Part shown: one piece after another, positions 53,290 through 60,509 of the stretch | How the letters are laid out: each line of letters starts with the position of its first letter | Position numbering within the stretch: the first letter of the stretch is position 1 | DNA from: Limnospira platensis | GTDB lineage: Bacteria; Cyanobacteriota; Cyanobacteriia; Cyanobacteriales; Microcoleaceae | Length of the DNA stretch: 64,000 nt | Assembly (NCBI RefSeq): GCF_046480435.1 | Contig: NZ_PKGC01000008.1 | Strand: one strand, 5' to 3' | Position numbers and translations under genes: made by a program | Notes under the pieces: model-generated | Database searches by the model: none | Told to the model about the DNA's origin: nothing | The model's input: the letters and a program-made list of their open reading frames with translations, nothing else

Positions 53290-53307
53290 GGGATAAATAC
53301 TTATCCC
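53290..53307. promoter_or_regulatory. Perfect inverted repeat GGGATAA-atac-TTATCCC
   Basis: Seven-base perfect arms with a 4-nt loop lie 36 bp after the DnaJ-like gene stop and about 195 bp before the response regulator. There is no U-run, so it could be a weak terminator or a regulator site. Confidence 0.35.
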
Positions 53308-53500
53308 TTAAGCTATCCACTTGTCAACTACATATAATGTTAAAATAAACAATCCCAAATAATCATTTAAGTAGTGGCGATTTGAGGATAGCTACAGCAT
53401 TTGGTATTAACTTCCTAGTTGGTGAGGTGTTTTTTGTGAGTCAGCCTATCTCTAAAACCCATAGAGAATCTAAATCTCTAGTCTTTTATCTCCAGTTCCT

Positions 53501-54169
53501 ATGCCTTTGACACTTCTAGTCGTTGATGATGATTTGGGAACTCGCCTTTCGATTAGCGATTATCTGGAAATGTCAGGATATATGGTCATTTCTGCCACCA
53601 ATGGTCAGGAAGCACTCGAATTGGTAGAAAAGCATCAACCGCACCTGATAGTAACAGATATTGCCATGCCAGAAATGGATGGTTTTGAGCTAGTCAAGCG
53701 AGTTCGTTCCCAGCCTATTTTCCGCTTGTTGCCAGTGATTTTTTTAACCGCTCATACCAGTACGGAAGAGCGGATACGGGGCTATCAACTCGGATGTGAT
53801 AATTATCTCCCTAAGCCTTTTGAATTGGAGGAGCTAGGTGTGGTGATTCGATCGCTTTTAGAGCGATCGCAACTAATTGAAGCCGAATGGAGGTCTCGGA
53901 TTAATGAACCCCTATCAAACCATACCAGTTCCAGTCATAAACGCCATCATTTTCACAGTTTCTCAACCACTAACATTCATCTCACCGAACGAGAACAACA
54001 GGTTTTGAACTTACTTACAGAAGGATTATCCAATATCAAAATCGGAGATTCTCTGCATCTGAGTTCTCGCACTGTCGAAAAGTATGTTAGCAGTTTACTC
54101 CGCAAAACTGACAGCAGTAACCGCGCTGAACTGGTAAGGTTTGCCTTAGAAAATGACCTAATTAACTAA
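53501..54169 (+). CDS. NarL/LuxR-family response regulator
   Basis: A 222-residue two-domain regulator. The receiver (1-120) has acidic D9-D10-D11, phospho-acceptor D53 in LIVTDIAMPEMDG, Thr in IFLTAHTS and Lys in YLPKPFE. A linker rich in Ser/His leads to a LuxR/GerE HTH (about 155-218, LTEREQQVLNLLTEGLSNIKIGDSLHLSSRTVEKYVSSLLRK). Architecture resembles Ycf29-type regulators of cyanobacteria and algal plastids, a tentative match. All residues for phosphorylation are present. The partner kinase is not adjacent. Its end overlaps the convergent phosphatase gene by eight bases. Confidence 0.92.
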   Translation: MPLTLLVVDDDLGTRLSISDYLEMSGYMVISATNGQEALELVEKHQPHLIVTDIAMPEMDGFELVKRVRSQPIFRLLPVIFLTAHTSTEERIRGYQLGCDNYLPKPFELEELGVVIRSLLERSQLIEAEWRSRINEPLSNHTSSSHKRHHFHSFSTTNIHLTEREQQVLNLLTEGLSNIKIGDSLHLSSRTVEKYVSSLLRKTDSSNRAELVRFALENDLIN

Positions 54170-54644
54170 CCGATGGTTGATTAACCACAAATTCTAGTAA
54201 GCCTTCACAGCCATCTAGTAGCAAATCAATCACCTGATTAAAACCTTCCGGGCCGCCATAGTAAGGATCGGGAACTTCTTTGAGGTTATGATGCCGACAG
54301 AAATCGCACATTAGCTTAACCTTATCACCATATTTTTTCCCTCGATCAAGATACAGAATTTGCTGATAATTGTCCCGATCCATCGCCAAAATTAGATCGA
54401 AATTCTCAAAATCGGAGGCGGTGAACTGACGAGCAGAACCCTTGAGGACAATGCCCCGTTTTTTCGCCGCCATAGTCATACGAGAATCAGGGACCGAACC
54501 AATATGATAGCTCGATGTCCCCGCCGAATCACAGACAATACGATCGCCCAAATTAGCCTCTTCGATCAGATGATTCATAATATTCTCAGCTGAAGGCGAA
54601 CGACAAATATTTCCCAGACAAACAAATAACAATCTATAGGACAT
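54162..54644 (-). CDS. Low-molecular-weight protein tyrosine phosphatase
   Basis: A 160-residue LMW-PTP. The N-terminal P-loop CLGNICRS (C9, R15) holds the nucleophile and phosphate-binding arginine, and the general acid lies in VPDPYYGG. Bacterial members remove phosphate from tyrosine kinases of exopolysaccharide export, or act on other phosphoproteins such as arginine-phosphate targets. Length is normal. No Wzc-type kinase is nearby, so its target is unknown. It converges on the response regulator gene with an eight-base overlap. Confidence 0.95.
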   Translation of the reverse strand: MSYRLLFVCLGNICRSPSAENIMNHLIEEANLGDRIVCDSAGTSSYHIGSVPDSRMTMAAKKRGIVLKGSARQFTASDFENFDLILAMDRDNYQQILYLDRGKKYGDKVKLMCDFCRHHNLKEVPDPYYGGPEGFNQVIDLLLDGCEGLLEFVVNQPSVS

Positions 54645-54695
54645 AGTTGGAAAGACGATTTTTGACTATGGCACTAATGCCACAATTATATAATT

Positions 54696-55412
54696 TCACA
54701 TAATTTCATTAGGATCAATTCCCAATTCCTGCAAACGAGCTGCGAGGCGATCGGCTCGTTGTCGTTCCCGTTCCGCTCTTTCCTCACCAGATAACAGTAA
54801 ATTACCCTCACTATCCCACCAACGCAACCAAGGTAATTCCACGTTCTGATATATTCCCGACCAGATACCTAACTCTACTCCCATTTCGGGAATTGGGTAA
54901 TGATTGCGGTTATTTGGGGTTAGCAACTCATAGAAACTACCCTCTAAACGATACACTTCTACCTGAGATTTTTCGACTTCATAGATAGCATAATATGGCG
55001 CTCTAATTACCGTTTCATAAATCCAAAACTTGCCTTTCCAATCGGTTTTATCTCGTTCTTCTGAACCATCCCCAGATACAAATTCGATGATAATTTTCGG
55101 AGGGATTAATTCTTGCCACAACACATAAGACCGTCGCAGCTTACCATTGAGGGTAGGAGGAACATTCGCCACATAAAACCAGTCCGGTGCTTCCGCTCCT
55201 TTCTGGGGTGGGTCAGTCATGCGCCAGTAAATCCCACTATCTTGACCAATGCAATATTGTCCGTCTGGATGTATTTGATTAAGAACCGGACGAATAGAAT
55301 CAGTTAATAGGATACTTTGGGGGTGTTCTTGAAAGTTTTTCACAAAGGTTCCGTCTTCACAGGGAAGTTGGGTATGATCCGGTAGAGTCGTTAAGGATTT
55401 AGTGATAGTCAT
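54696..55412 (-). CDS. Uma2 family (DUF820) putative restriction-like endonuclease
   Basis: A 238-residue Uma2/DUF820 protein, a PD-(D/E)XK-fold family greatly expanded in cyanobacteria. Visible landmarks are GAEAPDWFYVANVP (the PD motif), PPKIIIEFVSGDGSEERDKTDWKGKFWIYE (with the family Glu and downstream Lys) and YYAIYEVEKSQVEVYRL. A coiled, charged C-terminus (SGEERAERERQRADRLAARLQELGIDPNE) is typical. Nuclease activity has not been shown for most members, so the role is open. It is on the same strand as the phosphatase and just upstream of it. Confidence 0.88.
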   Translation of the reverse strand: MTITKSLTTLPDHTQLPCEDGTFVKNFQEHPQSILLTDSIRPVLNQIHPDGQYCIGQDSGIYWRMTDPPQKGAEAPDWFYVANVPPTLNGKLRRSYVLWQELIPPKIIIEFVSGDGSEERDKTDWKGKFWIYETVIRAPYYAIYEVEKSQVEVYRLEGSFYELLTPNNRNHYPIPEMGVELGIWSGIYQNVELPWLRWWDSEGNLLLSGEERAERERQRADRLAARLQELGIDPNEIM

Positions 55413-55532
55413 ATAAATAGAGAACCCATAGTTCTGAGTTAACTATAGCATATCTGATAAGGCGATCGCCCCTTGGCTTCTGTTCTGCACTTCAGGGGAG
55501 CGACAGATATTTTTGCCAGTGAATTAGCAATT

Positions 55533-55567
55533 AATAAACCCGCCGTACTATCGAATGCGGGTTTATT
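55533..55567. terminator. Strong intrinsic-type hairpin downstream of the M23 gene
   Basis: A perfect 11-bp inverted repeat, AATAAACCCGC (55533-55543) with GCGGGTTTATT (55557-55567), has a 13-nt loop. A T8 run follows on the plus side. It lies 33 bp beyond the stop of the minus-strand M23 gene. It would stop that transcript and also oppose any plus-strand transcription. Confidence 0.7.
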
Positions 55568-55599
55568 ATCAGTTTTTTTTGTGGCGCAAAACTTATGGC

Positions 55600-57210
55600 T
55601 TATTGTTGTGCTTTCTCGATATTTTCTTGAAAGCCAAAGTTGATGGTAGGTGGTTCCAAATTAGGAACAATGATATCCATACCGGGAGGCAGGGGAGGCA
55701 GTTGAGGCAAACCAGTTTCCCAGTTCTTAGTTTGGTTAGGTAGGGCAGCAATAAACTCCTCTGCTGGTACCTCAGCCACCCGTAGAGTATTGATCAGTTG
55801 GGCGAGGGCAAATTCTATCTGTAATTGTGGATCGAGAGCTACCCAGCCTTCATTAGTCAGCTTCCGTAACTCAAAATGCAGGTGAGGTCCTGTAGACATT
55901 CCTGTACTTCCTACCCGTCCAATTACCTCCCCTTGTTCGACAAATTCTCCGGGTTTAACAAACAATTCTGAGAGGTGAGCATAAAGGGTTTCTTGGGATT
56001 TTTTCGGGTGGTTAAGAACCACAGTTAAACCATATCCCCCTAACCAGTCAGCCAGGGTAACTTCCCCTGAATAAGATGCCACGACAGGAGTTCCCGTATC
56101 TGCTCCGAAATCAATACCTGTATGGAAGCTGCCAGTTCCCAAAATTGGGTGTTGTCGCCAACCAAATAATGAGGTAATTGGGGCGGGAATACTGAGGGGG
56201 AAAAGCAGGTGAGTATCTGAATTTCCGGGAACTCTGGGGGGTCGCATGGTGCGGTTATAGTAACTCATACCTGAATTACTCATGGCACTCATGCTGATCG
56301 GTCCCACTTGTACGGGACTTAATCCGGCGACAGGGACTTGATAGGAATAGTCTGGAGAGCCACCATAACTGGCGGCGACGTTTGTAGTTCCCCAGCCTCT
56401 GCTGTTGGCTGACTGAGTTCTTCCTGTTGCTTGTTGACCATAAGAATAGGAAGGCTGACGGTGCTGAGTAACTGTTTTGCGTCCCCCGGTGGGATATCCT
56501 GTAGCATAAGTAGACTGACTAGGAATTTCAGCAATAGGTGCGGGTGGGGGAACACACAATCTATCAACAGCTTGACCGACTCCAACGGCTGTTTCACAAC
56601 CTGTCTGGCGCTCGGAAAAGATGACGGTTGAAGGCGCTTCATAACCACCGCCTGTAGCCCCAATACTGTAATCTGTAGGGTCGATAAAGTTATGATCGGG
56701 GTTATTAAATGGTGTTCCCTGAGCTGTGGATGCAGACGGAGGAGAAATATGCTGAGTTGACGGTGGCGATGCTGTTTGATGCTTTTCTGGCAGATAAATG
56801 GGCTGTTCTGGTGGGGCGATGTAACCACCTGATCTTTCTATGGGTGGCTCATAATAGGGTTCTGGTTCGTAATAGGGTTCTGGCGCTATATAAGATTCCT
56901 GAACTGGTGGCGCGTAATAGGGTTCTGGCTCATAATAGGGTTCTGGCGCTATATAAGATTCCTGAACTGGCGGCGCGTAATAGGGTTCTGGTTCAGGGGT
57001 GTAGGTGTTGTAGGATTCTAGGGGTTCGTTATCAAAGGGGATAGAAAATTCTTCATAGGCGATCGCACGATTTACCAACAATCCTACCCCACTCAAACAG
57101 CTTAATCCCAAAGCCAGGGAGCGCCAGGACAATCTACTATTATGGGGAATAGGCTGGGTAGATTTTAAATTAGATTTAGAGTAACTGGATTCTGTCATTT
57201 CCTCACACAA
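55600..57210 (-). CDS. M23-family peptidoglycan endopeptidase with Pro/Tyr-rich repeats
   Basis: A 536-residue membrane-anchored zinc peptidase. A basic N-terminus and hydrophobic segment (SLALGLSCLSGVGLLVNRAIA) suggest export. Residues about 55-140 hold Pro-Glu-Tyr repeats (PEPYY, APPVQESYIA). A low-complexity stretch follows to about 330. The C-terminal LytM/M23 domain has the zinc motifs HTGIDFG and HLHFE, with ITSLFGWRQHPILG at its start and TLYAHLSEL between. Such enzymes cut peptide cross-links during growth, division or septal-junction formation. The start may instead be the ATG at 57198 (MTESSYSKS). Confidence 0.92.
   Translation of the reverse strand: MCEEMTESSYSKSNLKSTQPIPHNSRLSWRSLALGLSCLSGVGLLVNRAIAYEEFSIPFDNEPLESYNTYTPEPEPYYAPPVQESYIAPEPYYEPEPYYAPPVQESYIAPEPYYEPEPYYEPPIERSGGYIAPPEQPIYLPEKHQTASPPSTQHISPPSASTAQGTPFNNPDHNFIDPTDYSIGATGGGYEAPSTVIFSERQTGCETAVGVGQAVDRLCVPPPAPIAEIPSQSTYATGYPTGGRKTVTQHRQPSYSYGQQATGRTQSANSRGWGTTNVAASYGGSPDYSYQVPVAGLSPVQVGPISMSAMSNSGMSYYNRTMRPPRVPGNSDTHLLFPLSIPAPITSLFGWRQHPILGTGSFHTGIDFGADTGTPVVASYSGEVTLADWLGGYGLTVVLNHPKKSQETLYAHLSELFVKPGEFVEQGEVIGRVGSTGMSTGPHLHFELRKLTNEGWVALDPQLQIEFALAQLINTLRVAEVPAEEFIAALPNQTKNWETGLPQLPPLPPGMDIIVPNLEPPTINFGFQENIEKAQQ
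56852..56977 (-). repeat. Two 63-bp tandem copies inside the M23 gene
   Basis: Two nearly identical 63-bp units (56852-56914 and 56915-56977) encode the 21-residue unit APPVQESYIAPEPYYEPEPYY, and a partial, more diverged unit flanks them. The unit is itself built of EPxPYY blocks, so it may expand or contract by slippage or recombination. Confidence 0.85.
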
Positions 57211-57410
57211 CCAGATGATAAATTGGGCAATTTTAGAATTGAGTTCTTTAGGGTGTAACCGAGTTTCATTGTACCGGGCGAGAGACCAATTTCTGAGGAT
57301 AATGTTCCAGGGCGATACTACTGCGTAGTTGCTCCGCGAAAGGGTTGCAGTTCAACCCAGAGTTAGCCATAAGCCGTCAGATCACACTCCAAGAATTTCC
57401 GTGATCACAA

Positions 57411-58118
57411 CTACTGATGCACCTTTAGCAGTTCCATATAGGATGACATCAGACTCTCACCTCCCTTCTGTGCATAGTGCATTAGTCCTAACTCGATACC
57501 CCAGATCACAATAGCTGCCAACATTTCTATAGAGTTTACCCCAGCAGTGGTGGGATGTGCATTTAAAAATTCGTGCAGATTAATACCAGTGGGGGGTACA
57601 GAGTTACTCCAATTCAGGCCGACTCCAATCACGGCTTGGCTGATCTCTCCGTTGTGGACTTTAGTTTCTGTTAGGATACCACCCAATTTGCGTTTGTTCA
57701 GCAGCAAATCATTTGGCCATTTCAGCTTTACGGGAACACCGCGATCGCGTAAAACTGTAGCAATACCCCAAGCGCTACATTGAGTTAACCAGGCCATATA
57801 GTTATGCTCTGGGGTAGCAGTATCTGTGATACTCTCATGGAGAGTGAGGGCATAAGACAGGTATAATCCCCCCAATTCTGACTGCCACTCACGCCCCCAT
57901 TGTCCTCGTCCTGCTGTTTGTTGGAGAGCGATCACTGTAGTTCTAGGGGTAGCTAGACCAGTGGTGATCAACTCCCACAGGGTTTCATTTGTAGAACCGA
58001 GCCTATCAAATATCAAGATAGACGGAGAAGCATCAACGTAGGAGACCGGGTTAGATAAAACAGCTACGACATTTTCTTGTAAAGCCTGTAAAGCACCCAG
58101 TATGCGATCGCAATCCAT
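57411..58118 (-). CDS. birA: Biotin--[acetyl-CoA carboxylase] ligase
   Basis: A 235-residue biotin protein ligase that attaches biotin to the BCCP subunit of acetyl-CoA carboxylase for fatty-acid synthesis. The catalytic motifs are STNETLWEL, ALQQTAGRGQWGREWQSE (the GRGxxGRxW ATP/biotin loop) and KWPNDLLLNKRKLGGILTE. The N-terminal DNA-binding HTH of E. coli BirA is absent, so it is a mono-functional ligase. The C-terminal cap domain appears shortened. It is divergent from pgeF with a gap of about 80 bp. Confidence 0.95.
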   Translation of the reverse strand: MDCDRILGALQALQENVVAVLSNPVSYVDASPSILIFDRLGSTNETLWELITTGLATPRTTVIALQQTAGRGQWGREWQSELGGLYLSYALTLHESITDTATPEHNYMAWLTQCSAWGIATVLRDRGVPVKLKWPNDLLLNKRKLGGILTETKVHNGEISQAVIGVGLNWSNSVPPTGINLHEFLNAHPTTAGVNSIEMLAAIVIWGIELGLMHYAQKGGESLMSSYMELLKVHQ

Positions 58119-58200
58119 TTAATCCAATATCCCGCTAAGTTTAATAATTATCGCGCTTTCCCGGTTAAGCTGTTCCCTGAAATCTCTTTTCACTGACACA

Positions 58201-58998
58201 ATGCACATTTGGACTTGGCATCAGTGGCAACAACTGCCCTATTTAACCTGTAGTATCCTAGAAAACTGGCAACATGGTTTTTTTTCCAGACGGTTTAGCC
58301 CCCGTTCTCCCGTTGATTTAGTGCAGGTTCTCGAACCCGCCGCCCAGGTATACCGCCTCAAACAGGTTCATGGCAACCAAGTTTTGAAAACTACTCAGGT
58401 TTCCCCCATTCCCAAAACTGAAACCAATAGCGAGGAAATATCCTTGTCGGAAGCTGATGGCTTACTAACCAATAAAGGCTGTCAATCAGTATGGGTAGCC
58501 AGTGCTGACTGTGTTCCTGTGCTTATCGGTGACGTGGTAACCGGGCGAGTAGCTGCCATTCATGCTGGGTGGCGCGGTACATCTTTGAAAATTCTACCAG
58601 AAGCGATCGCCCAATTTAAACAGCAAGGCAGCCAGATGGCTAATTTACGAGTCGCAATGGGTCCAGCTATTTCCGGGGGATGCTATCAAGTCTCAGAGGA
58701 TGTAGCAGTTAAACTAGCTGCCACCTTACAAATAATGGATATAGCCAGCAGTATCTCCCAAATTTTAGAACCCTTATTCCACCTACCAGACCCACCCCTA
58801 TTGTCTGACCCGGAACCCGATCGCCTACGGGTCGATATTCGCCGTTTTAACGCTTTGCAACTCGAAGCCGTAGGTTTAGACCCTCAGCAAATAGCTATCT
58901 GCTCTGAGTGTACCTATAGCCAGCCTGAGCTATTATTTTCCTATAGGCGCGATCGGCTGAAATTGGTTCAATGGTCTGGAATAGTTAGTTTTTCCTAA
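58201..58998 (+). CDS. pgeF: Peptidoglycan editing factor PgeF (laccase-domain, YfiH)
   Basis: A 265-residue YfiH/PgeF-family protein, which removes wrongly added residues from UDP-MurNAc precursors (known role in E. coli) and shows purine nucleoside phosphorylase activity in other members. The zinc-binding signatures are QVHGNQVLKT, ASADCVPVLIGD and AAIHAGWRGTSLKI, with the H, C and H ligands. AISGGCYQV and SECTYSQPELLFSYRRD complete the fold. The gene starts on ATG with HIWTWHQWQQLPYLTC. Length is normal. Confidence 0.94.
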   Translation: MHIWTWHQWQQLPYLTCSILENWQHGFFSRRFSPRSPVDLVQVLEPAAQVYRLKQVHGNQVLKTTQVSPIPKTETNSEEISLSEADGLLTNKGCQSVWVASADCVPVLIGDVVTGRVAAIHAGWRGTSLKILPEAIAQFKQQGSQMANLRVAMGPAISGGCYQVSEDVAVKLAATLQIMDIASSISQILEPLFHLPDPPLLSDPEPDRLRVDIRRFNALQLEAVGLDPQQIAICSECTYSQPELLFSYRRDRLKLVQWSGIVSFS

Positions 58999-59105
58999 TC
59001 TTGTTGCCCATAAACCAAACCACCCCAGCCACACAATTAAATAGAAGATTGTGTTAGAATCAACCCATCATCTGATCATCTCATCTCTAGGAGTTTTTAT
59101 CGACT

Positions 59106-59198
59106 CATCACAACCGCAAGGCTGGCGGGGATAGTCTGGGTCCAGACCAGAAGACCAAAAACTCCTTGATAGTGGAGGTGGATGCGATGAAACAGTAA
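59106..59198 (+). pseudogene. Remnant of an IS200/IS605 tnpB C-terminus
   Basis: The frame ending at TAA 59196-59198 reads HHNRKAGGDSLGPDQ..., finishing VEVDAMKQ, which closely resembles the extreme C-terminus of cyanobacterial TnpB proteins (a GGDSLG stretch then VEADAMKQ-type end). Only about 30 codons remain, with no RuvC or zinc-finger parts upstream, so this is a dead fragment. It is followed directly by a right-end-like hairpin at 59199-59253. The identification rests on remembered family patterns. Confidence 0.65.
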
Positions 59199-59253
59199 AC
59201 CTAAATCGTCAGGTTTGGGAATCCCCGTCCGTTTGACGGCGGGTCCAATGTCA
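59199..59253 (+). mobile_element. IS200/IS605 right end / omega-RNA 3' scaffold remnant
   Basis: Directly after the tnpB remnant lies a GGGAATCCCCGTCC tract with a hairpin (about 59223-59243, CCCCGTC with GACGGCGGG) ending AATGTCAA at 59246-59253. In this IS family the right end overlaps the 3' part of the guide omega-RNA and ends at a cleavage site beside the target. The intact form as I recall it has GAGGATGTCAA, so the GTCCAATG here may be a mutated version. Confidence 0.55.
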
Positions 59254-59283
59254 ATTGATTAGACTCCAGTTAAATTAAATGCG

Positions 59284-59892
59284 ATGAGCCAGCAAAGTCC
59301 TTATGAACAGCTTGGGGTTACGATTGACGCATCCTTTGATGAAATTCAGGATGCCCGCGATCGCCTGAGAGAACAGCACACCGGTGAGCGCCAAGTGATA
59401 GAATCTATTGAAGCCGCTTATGATGCCATCCTGATGGATCGCCTCAGAATGCGCCAAGAGGGTAAAATCAAAGTCCCTGAGCGGATTCGCTTTCCTGAAC
59501 GCATCGCGGGGCCACCAGCTAAGGAAATTCAACCCCAGACCAGTCCTAAAGTCTCCTGGTTAACTGGAATGCTCGATGCGCCGAGTCGTTCGGAGTTGAT
59601 GTGGCCGTCATTGATTTACCTGGGTTTGGGAGTTGTCAGCCTGTATCCAGCTATTGAGATCTCCCTGCTACAACTTCCCCTCGCCTTGGGGGTGGCTACC
59701 TCCCTGTATTTTCTCAATCGCAAAGAGAACAAATTTGGTCGTTCGGTTTTGTTGACCGTGGGGGGGTTAATTCTAGGATTAATCTTGGGAAGTTTACTGA
59801 GTCCCATGGCGGGAGCTACCCTATCAGTTGAACGGTTCATTACCTTAGTCACCCTGATAGTTTTGTGGTTGGTTAGTAGCTTTCTCCGGTAA
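59284..59892 (+). CDS. CPP1-like (DUF3353) J-like membrane protein
   Basis: A 202-residue protein. The N-terminus MSQQSPYEQLGVTIDASFDEIQDARDRLREQHTGERQVIESIEAAYDAILMDRLRMRQEGKI is J-domain-like, lacking the HPD motif. Three to four hydrophobic segments follow (LIYLGLGVVSLYPAI; LALGVATSLYFL; VLLTVGGLILGLILGSLLSP; LVTLIVLWLVSSFL). This matches the chloroplast CPP1 family (chaperone-like protein of protochlorophyllide oxidoreductase), where it stabilises POR and aids import. A role in chlorophyll-synthesis enzyme stability is inferred from family. ATG 59284 lies just right of the IS remnant. Confidence 0.88.
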   Translation: MSQQSPYEQLGVTIDASFDEIQDARDRLREQHTGERQVIESIEAAYDAILMDRLRMRQEGKIKVPERIRFPERIAGPPAKEIQPQTSPKVSWLTGMLDAPSRSELMWPSLIYLGLGVVSLYPAIEISLLQLPLALGVATSLYFLNRKENKFGRSVLLTVGGLILGLILGSLLSPMAGATLSVERFITLVTLIVLWLVSSFLR

Positions 59893-59954
59893 GGGTACAG
59901 TAAGCAAGGCAAGCCTAGATATAGCCTGATTTTTCAGGTTTTACTGGACATTAG

Positions 59955-60509
59955 ATGATCATGGCTTTACATCAGCAATATCCCTGGATAACCAGGGTAT
60001 ATTTTTTGTGCTTCTGTTTATTTACTATTACCGGATGGGGTGAAATAGGGCGATCGCAAACTTTACCCAATAATGTAGAATTTAATAAAACCGCCAAACC
60101 CTGCTTTCCTCAACGGACTACCTTACCACCACCACCCCTATCTCAAACAGAACTGAGTGTTCCCAGTCTTTGGTTAGCTGAAAAACGCTACGGCGGCGAA
60201 ACACTCAATCAGTGGTTTATAGGAGAGGATTCTACCCCGATTCTACCAAATGTATATCTTGACAAGTCTATCACTTTAGTGGTTAACCGTTTCCAGTGGA
60301 ACCAGAAACGCTATCTCGATCAGTTTATATTTATCCATCATTTTGCCGAATTTACCCGCAGCTATGGATATAATTTGCGGGTGTGTAACGATTTAGGTAA
60401 TTTAGTCGGATATTACATCTGTGATTTCCAGGTCTGTCCCCTAAACTGCCAAATTCACCTAGAATCTAGAGGGTGGCGTATTCAGGATTTTAGAGTATTT
60501 ACTGACTAA
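59955..60509 (+). CDS. Secreted hypothetical protein
   Basis: A 184-residue protein with an N-terminal signal peptide (ITRVYFLCFCLFTITGWGEIGRSQT). The mature part has a Pro-rich stretch (TTLPPPPLSQ), then WLAEKRYGGETLNQWFIGEDSTPILPNVYLDKSITLVVNRFQWNQ and several cysteines (CNDLGNLVGYYICDFQVCPLNC) that could form disulfides outside the cytoplasm. I recognise no family; the length and the LPSLWLAEKQYGG-like segment look cyanobacteria-specific. Its stop overlaps the convergent pentapeptide gene by four bases. The start could be either ATG at the extreme 5' end (59955 or 59961). Confidence 0.7.
   Translation: MIMALHQQYPWITRVYFLCFCLFTITGWGEIGRSQTLPNNVEFNKTAKPCFPQRTTLPPPPLSQTELSVPSLWLAEKRYGGETLNQWFIGEDSTPILPNVYLDKSITLVVNRFQWNQKRYLDQFIFIHHFAEFTRSYGYNLRVCNDLGNLVGYYICDFQVCPLNCQIHLESRGWRIQDFRVFTD

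Noticed and set aside
53501..54644. Treating the response regulator and the LMW phosphatase as one regulatory unit
   Set aside because: They are convergent with overlapping stops, so they are not co-transcribed; adjacency alone does not support a link.
57320..57360. A TACTGCGTAGTTGCTCCGCG stretch considered as a dispersed repeat or mobile-element end
   Set aside because: Only one copy seen in the window and only a 4-5 bp imperfect inverted pair; there is too little to call.
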